This document shows, piece after piece, positions 43,722 through 45,862 of a DNA stretch of 45,862 nt. Numbering within the stretch: position 1 is the first letter of the stretch; every line of letters starts with the position of its first letter. This DNA is from a virus: the IMG/VR virus record IMGVR_UViG_3300031237_000010, positions 1-45,862 of that record. One strand, 5' to 3'. Made by a program: the position numbers and the translations under genes. The notes below the pieces were generated by a model. That model was not told where the DNA came from and did no database searches. It was given only the letters and a program-made list of their open reading frames with translations.

Positions 43722-44849
43722 TTAGGCACGTCGCCATCCCCTCGCCCCGCTCACTTGCCGCTTTCCTGAACGACCTACCTGGGGGTGTACCTGGGGGATG
43801 GCGAGCAGCTTGGCCATCGCTGCGGCGTCATCCTGGCGCAACCGCCGGCGGGCATACTTCTCGGTCTGAGCGATCGAAGAATGCCCCAGCGTGTGCATGA
43901 TGCTCACCAAGGGCCGACCGGCGTCGGTCAGCCACTGGGCGGCGCAGTGCCGGAGGTCGTGCAGGCGGATCTGGGGGATGCGGGCCCGCCCCAGGGCCTC
44001 GTACCACCGGACCCGGAGCGACCAGGTGGAGATGGGGCAGGGCACCGCCGCGGTGACCCACCCCCAGAGCTCCGGCGCGACAGGCAGGGTTCGCGGGGCG
44101 GCGTCGGACTTGGTGCCCGGCACCCGGATCGTATGGTTGCCCAGGTGCGCCGGCGTCAGCCGCTCGTACTCGCCGAGGCGGATCCCGGTCATGGCCAGGA
44201 GGAGGATCGGCCCTTGCAGCGGGCGCTCCAGCGCCTTTAGGGCCTTCCGGAACTCGGCCGGCGAGAGCTCGGGGACCCGCTCGACTTCTTTCCTGGCGGG
44301 GAAGCCTGCCATCACCTGCACCCGCAGCGGGTGACTCTCGTGGCCGAGGATCAGGGTCAGCACCCGGGAGACGGCGCGGCGCATCTGGTTCCAGGAGGCG
44401 GGGGAGCGGCCCCAGGCCGCCTCGAGCGCGACCCAGTCCACCCGGGTCAGGTCCGCCACGCTGGCGCCGGAGGAGAGCGCCCCAGAGGCTTGCAGGGCCC
44501 GCCAGCTCTTCCGGTAGGTCTCCACGGTGGCCGGGCTCCGGGTGATGGCGTCAAGGATGCCATCCACCGTCTTCCAGAGCGGCCGCGCGCCATAGACATC
44601 CGCCACCAGCCGCGGCAGGTCGTTCCGCCGGTCGCTGTCGAGCAGCTCCAGGATGGTGATCTTCCGGTCCTTCAACGCCCGGAGCAGGTCGAGCCGGGCC
44701 TGGTCCCGCAGCTTCCGGATCAGAGCGACCCGCTGCCAGTGTGCCCGGAGGGTGCGGGCACCGGACTTCATCCGGAGCCGGCCCACGCCAGCTATGGTTT
44801 CGTCGAACCGGTAGGAGCCGCGGTCCCCGAAGGTGCGGTCCGGGGTCAC
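43722..44849 (-). CDS. int: Tyrosine integrase
   Basis: 375 residues, GTG start overlapping the excisionase-like gene as GTGA. The catalytic set is complete: Arg224 (MTGIRLGEYERL), Lys247 (VPGTKSDAAPRTLPV), His297 and Arg300 (LHDLRHCAAQWL), His323 (TLGHSSIAQ) and the nucleophile Tyr332 (TEKYARR). The N-terminal part (about 30-180) holds an arm-binding region and a core-binding helical domain (SWRALQASGALSSGASVADL). It inserts the circular phage genome at a tRNA-Leu gene through attP immediately downstream. Confidence 0.9.
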   Translation of the reverse strand: MTPDRTFGDRGSYRFDETIAGVGRLRMKSGARTLRAHWQRVALIRKLRDQARLDLLRALKDRKITILELLDSDRRNDLPRLVADVYGARPLWKTVDGILDAITRSPATVETYRKSWRALQASGALSSGASVADLTRVDWVALEAAWGRSPASWNQMRRAVSRVLTLILGHESHPLRVQVMAGFPARKEVERVPELSPAEFRKALKALERPLQGPILLLAMTGIRLGEYERLTPAHLGNHTIRVPGTKSDAAPRTLPVAPELWGWVTAAVPCPISTWSLRVRWYEALGRARIPQIRLHDLRHCAAQWLTDAGRPLVSIMHTLGHSSIAQTEKYARRRLRQDDAAAMAKLLAIPQVHPQVGRSGKRQVSGARGWRRA

Positions 44850-45076
44850 GACGCGCGTTCCTTGCGCTGTTGGTTGATCCAGTCTTTCACGTCGGCCTCA
44901 TAGAAGAACACCCGGCGGGCGATGACAACCCGCGGGTAAACATGCTCCAGGACGTAGCGTTCGGAAATCCCCTGGGGCATCAGCTCGGCCACGACCGCCT
45001 TGGCCGTGAGCAGCCGGCCCCGGTCAGGGGGCGGGTTCAGCGCGTCGGCGTGGAGTTCGAGCCGTCGCGCCTTCAT
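44846..45076 (-). CDS. Excisionase-like winged-helix protein
   Basis: 76 residues from the ATG at 45076 (ATGA overlap with RusA). LLTAKAVVAELMPQGISERY, VLEHVYPRVVIARRVFFYEA and DVKDWINQQRKERAS show the helix-turn-helix plus wing layout of excisionase-family proteins, ending in the usual 'W-I' helix. Directly coupled to the integrase, so it probably directs excision. The much longer upstream frame is non-coding. Confidence 0.7.
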   Translation of the reverse strand: MKARRLELHADALNPPPDRGRLLTAKAVVAELMPQGISERYVLEHVYPRVVIARRVFFYEADVKDWINQQRKERAS

Positions 45077-45579
45077 GACACCATGGCCTCGACCACGATG
45101 CTCGCGCCTTCTTTGCCCGGATCGGCCCAGCGCTTCCGGGAGATCGAGTCCACGATCCGGCTGTCGTCGTCGAAGATGATCCCCTTCATCGAGTCTTCGG
45201 TGCTCCGGGCCAGCTTGCCGGCGTCCGGTTTGGTGAACGGATAGGGCGGCGCGCTCGGCTTGAGGCCCTTTTTGCCCCAGTGGCCCGCCGGCCGGATCAA
45301 GTAGAAGGTGATCTCGCATCGCAGCGGGAGGCCGACGAAAGGCGGCTCGATCCGCTCCCCGATCGCCTCGGCCGCGGCATCCCGCACGTTGGCATCCCAG
45401 GAGCGGAGCGCCCGCTGGTTGGCGCTGCTCCCGCTCGGCACATGGCGCGCCTTGCCGCCGATCAGCATGGCCCGCCCGCTTCCCTTGGGCGCCGGGCAGC
45501 CCCGGACCTGGAAGGCGACGATCCGCCGGCCGATGTCCGCCGGCCGGGTGAGCTCGAGCAGGGCGGCGGCGTGGCTCAC
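45073..45579 (-). CDS. RusA-like Holliday junction resolvase
   Basis: 168 residues, GTG with AAGGAG 6 bases upstream. RIVAFQVRGCPAPKGSGRAM begins the family core; FTKPDAGKLARSTEDSMKGI and IFDDDSRIVDSISRKRW carry the conserved Asp residues (KPD; E-D; DDD) that bind metal in RusA. It cuts four-way junctions during recombination and before packaging. Follows the small early genes and precedes excisionase/integrase. Confidence 0.8.
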   Translation of the reverse strand: MSHAAALLELTRPADIGRRIVAFQVRGCPAPKGSGRAMLIGGKARHVPSGSSANQRALRSWDANVRDAAAEAIGERIEPPFVGLPLRCEITFYLIRPAGHWGKKGLKPSAPPYPFTKPDAGKLARSTEDSMKGIIFDDDSRIVDSISRKRWADPGKEGASIVVEAMVS

Positions 45580-45644
45580 CGCAGCTCCTTGGGGGACAAC
45601 CGACCCGAGGTGTAGTCCGACAACTTGGGAAGCGGGTTAGCCAC
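45576..45644 (-). CDS. Tiny coupled ORF between the junction gene and RusA
   Basis: 22 residues (MANPLPKLSDYTSGRLSPKE, LR). GTG at 45644 overlaps the end of the preceding gene and its TGA overlaps the RusA GTG. Its end contains the RusA ribosome site, so it may only serve translational coupling. Confidence 0.3.
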   Translation of the reverse strand: MANPLPKLSDYTSGRLSPKELR

Positions 45645-45862
45645 GGTGCCTCCGGCGATAGCTTCCCGTCTTGACGTTGTGGCGAACGATCCAGTCGTCG
45701 CCGTGCTTCGGGCAATAACCCAGCATGTCCATCTTCAACCAAAACGATTCGGAGCAGCCGCAGCGATATTCCTCTATCCACGGCTCAACCTTCTCCGCAA
45801 CCTTCTCACGTCGGGTGCTCACGGGTGAGGCTCCGAAACAGCGGGCGAGGCGGGCTCGAACT
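45637..45862 (-). CDS. C-terminal part of the junction-spanning early protein
   Basis: The frame entering at 45862 continues the gene that starts at 71. It runs through VSTRREKVAEKVEPWIEEYR and CGCSESFWLKMDMLGYCPKH and ends RRRHRG. CGC and a later C-x2-H (CPKH) could bind zinc. A GTG at 45822 would give a 61-residue form if the window were linear, but the full frame of 98 residues begins with a coupled GTG at 71. Function unknown. Confidence 0.65.
   Translation of the reverse strand, partial: VRARLARCFGASPVSTRREKVAEKVEPWIEEYRCGCSESFWLKMDMLGYCPKHGDDWIVRHNVKTGSYRRRHRG

Noticed and set aside
44846-45781. 311-residue frame ending in the excisionase-like protein
   Set aside because: The first 235 residues are an Arg/Gly/Pro-rich shadow of the RusA gene; the ATG at 45076 with an ATGA overlap is the real start.

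Overview
The window looks like the complete genome of a temperate tailed phage (siphovirus-like, Caudoviricetes) of a high-GC bacterium. It is written as a line but is probably circular: a reading frame that starts at 71 on the minus strand runs off base 1 and continues in frame from base 45862 to 45637. It has a tyrosine integrase, a recombinase-type attP that copies the 3' half of a tRNA-Leu(UAA) gene, an XRE repressor, and a full head, tail, packaging and lysis gene set. The host cannot be fixed from sequence alone. The exported FN3/PKD/beta-helix protein with poly-proline linkers and the GC-rich codon use would fit a soil bacterium such as a Gemmatimonadota member, but this is a guess.

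Nearly every gene is on the minus strand and most are chained by 4-base ATGA or GTGA stop/start overlaps. Reading in the direction of transcription: the divergent repressor/early switch lies at 6.6-7.6 kb. The early operon runs from 6805 down to 1 and across the junction to 43722. It holds a ribbon-helix-helix-like protein, small membrane proteins, a KPTLLKPGAE-family recombination protein, a cytosine-5 methyltransferase, a DUF1376 replication protein, a helicase-loader-like protein, a RusA-type resolvase, an excisionase-like protein and the integrase. Next comes attP with a perfect parS-like palindrome beside it. From 43.5 to 37 kb lies a cluster of small Cys-rich proteins mixed with two sugar-type methyltransferases and a PfkB/HldE-like sugar kinase. 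Packaging follows (small and large terminase, 36.9-35.4 kb), then a lysis/membrane block (35.4-31.2 kb), an exported beta-helix protein, several minor virion proteins, portal, MuF-like protein, scaffold, P22-type coat, connectors, tail tube, a frameshifted tail assembly chaperone, tape measure and tail tip/receptor-binding genes. The block ends with a TPR glycosyltransferase (9.6-8.1 kb).

Only the repressor (6900) and two small genes (7649, 7919) are on the plus strand. They may be the set expressed in the lysogen.

The most unusual points are the parS-type centromere site between attP and the integrase stop; a glycan-handling set (sugar kinase, heptosyltransferase-like TPR protein, FkbM and TylF methyltransferases) spread through the late genes; a methyltransferase whose C-terminal DNA appears to encode two family-like sequences in different frames; a tRNA-like element with an internal duplication; and a signal-peptide-bearing beta-helix protein inside the morphogenesis region.
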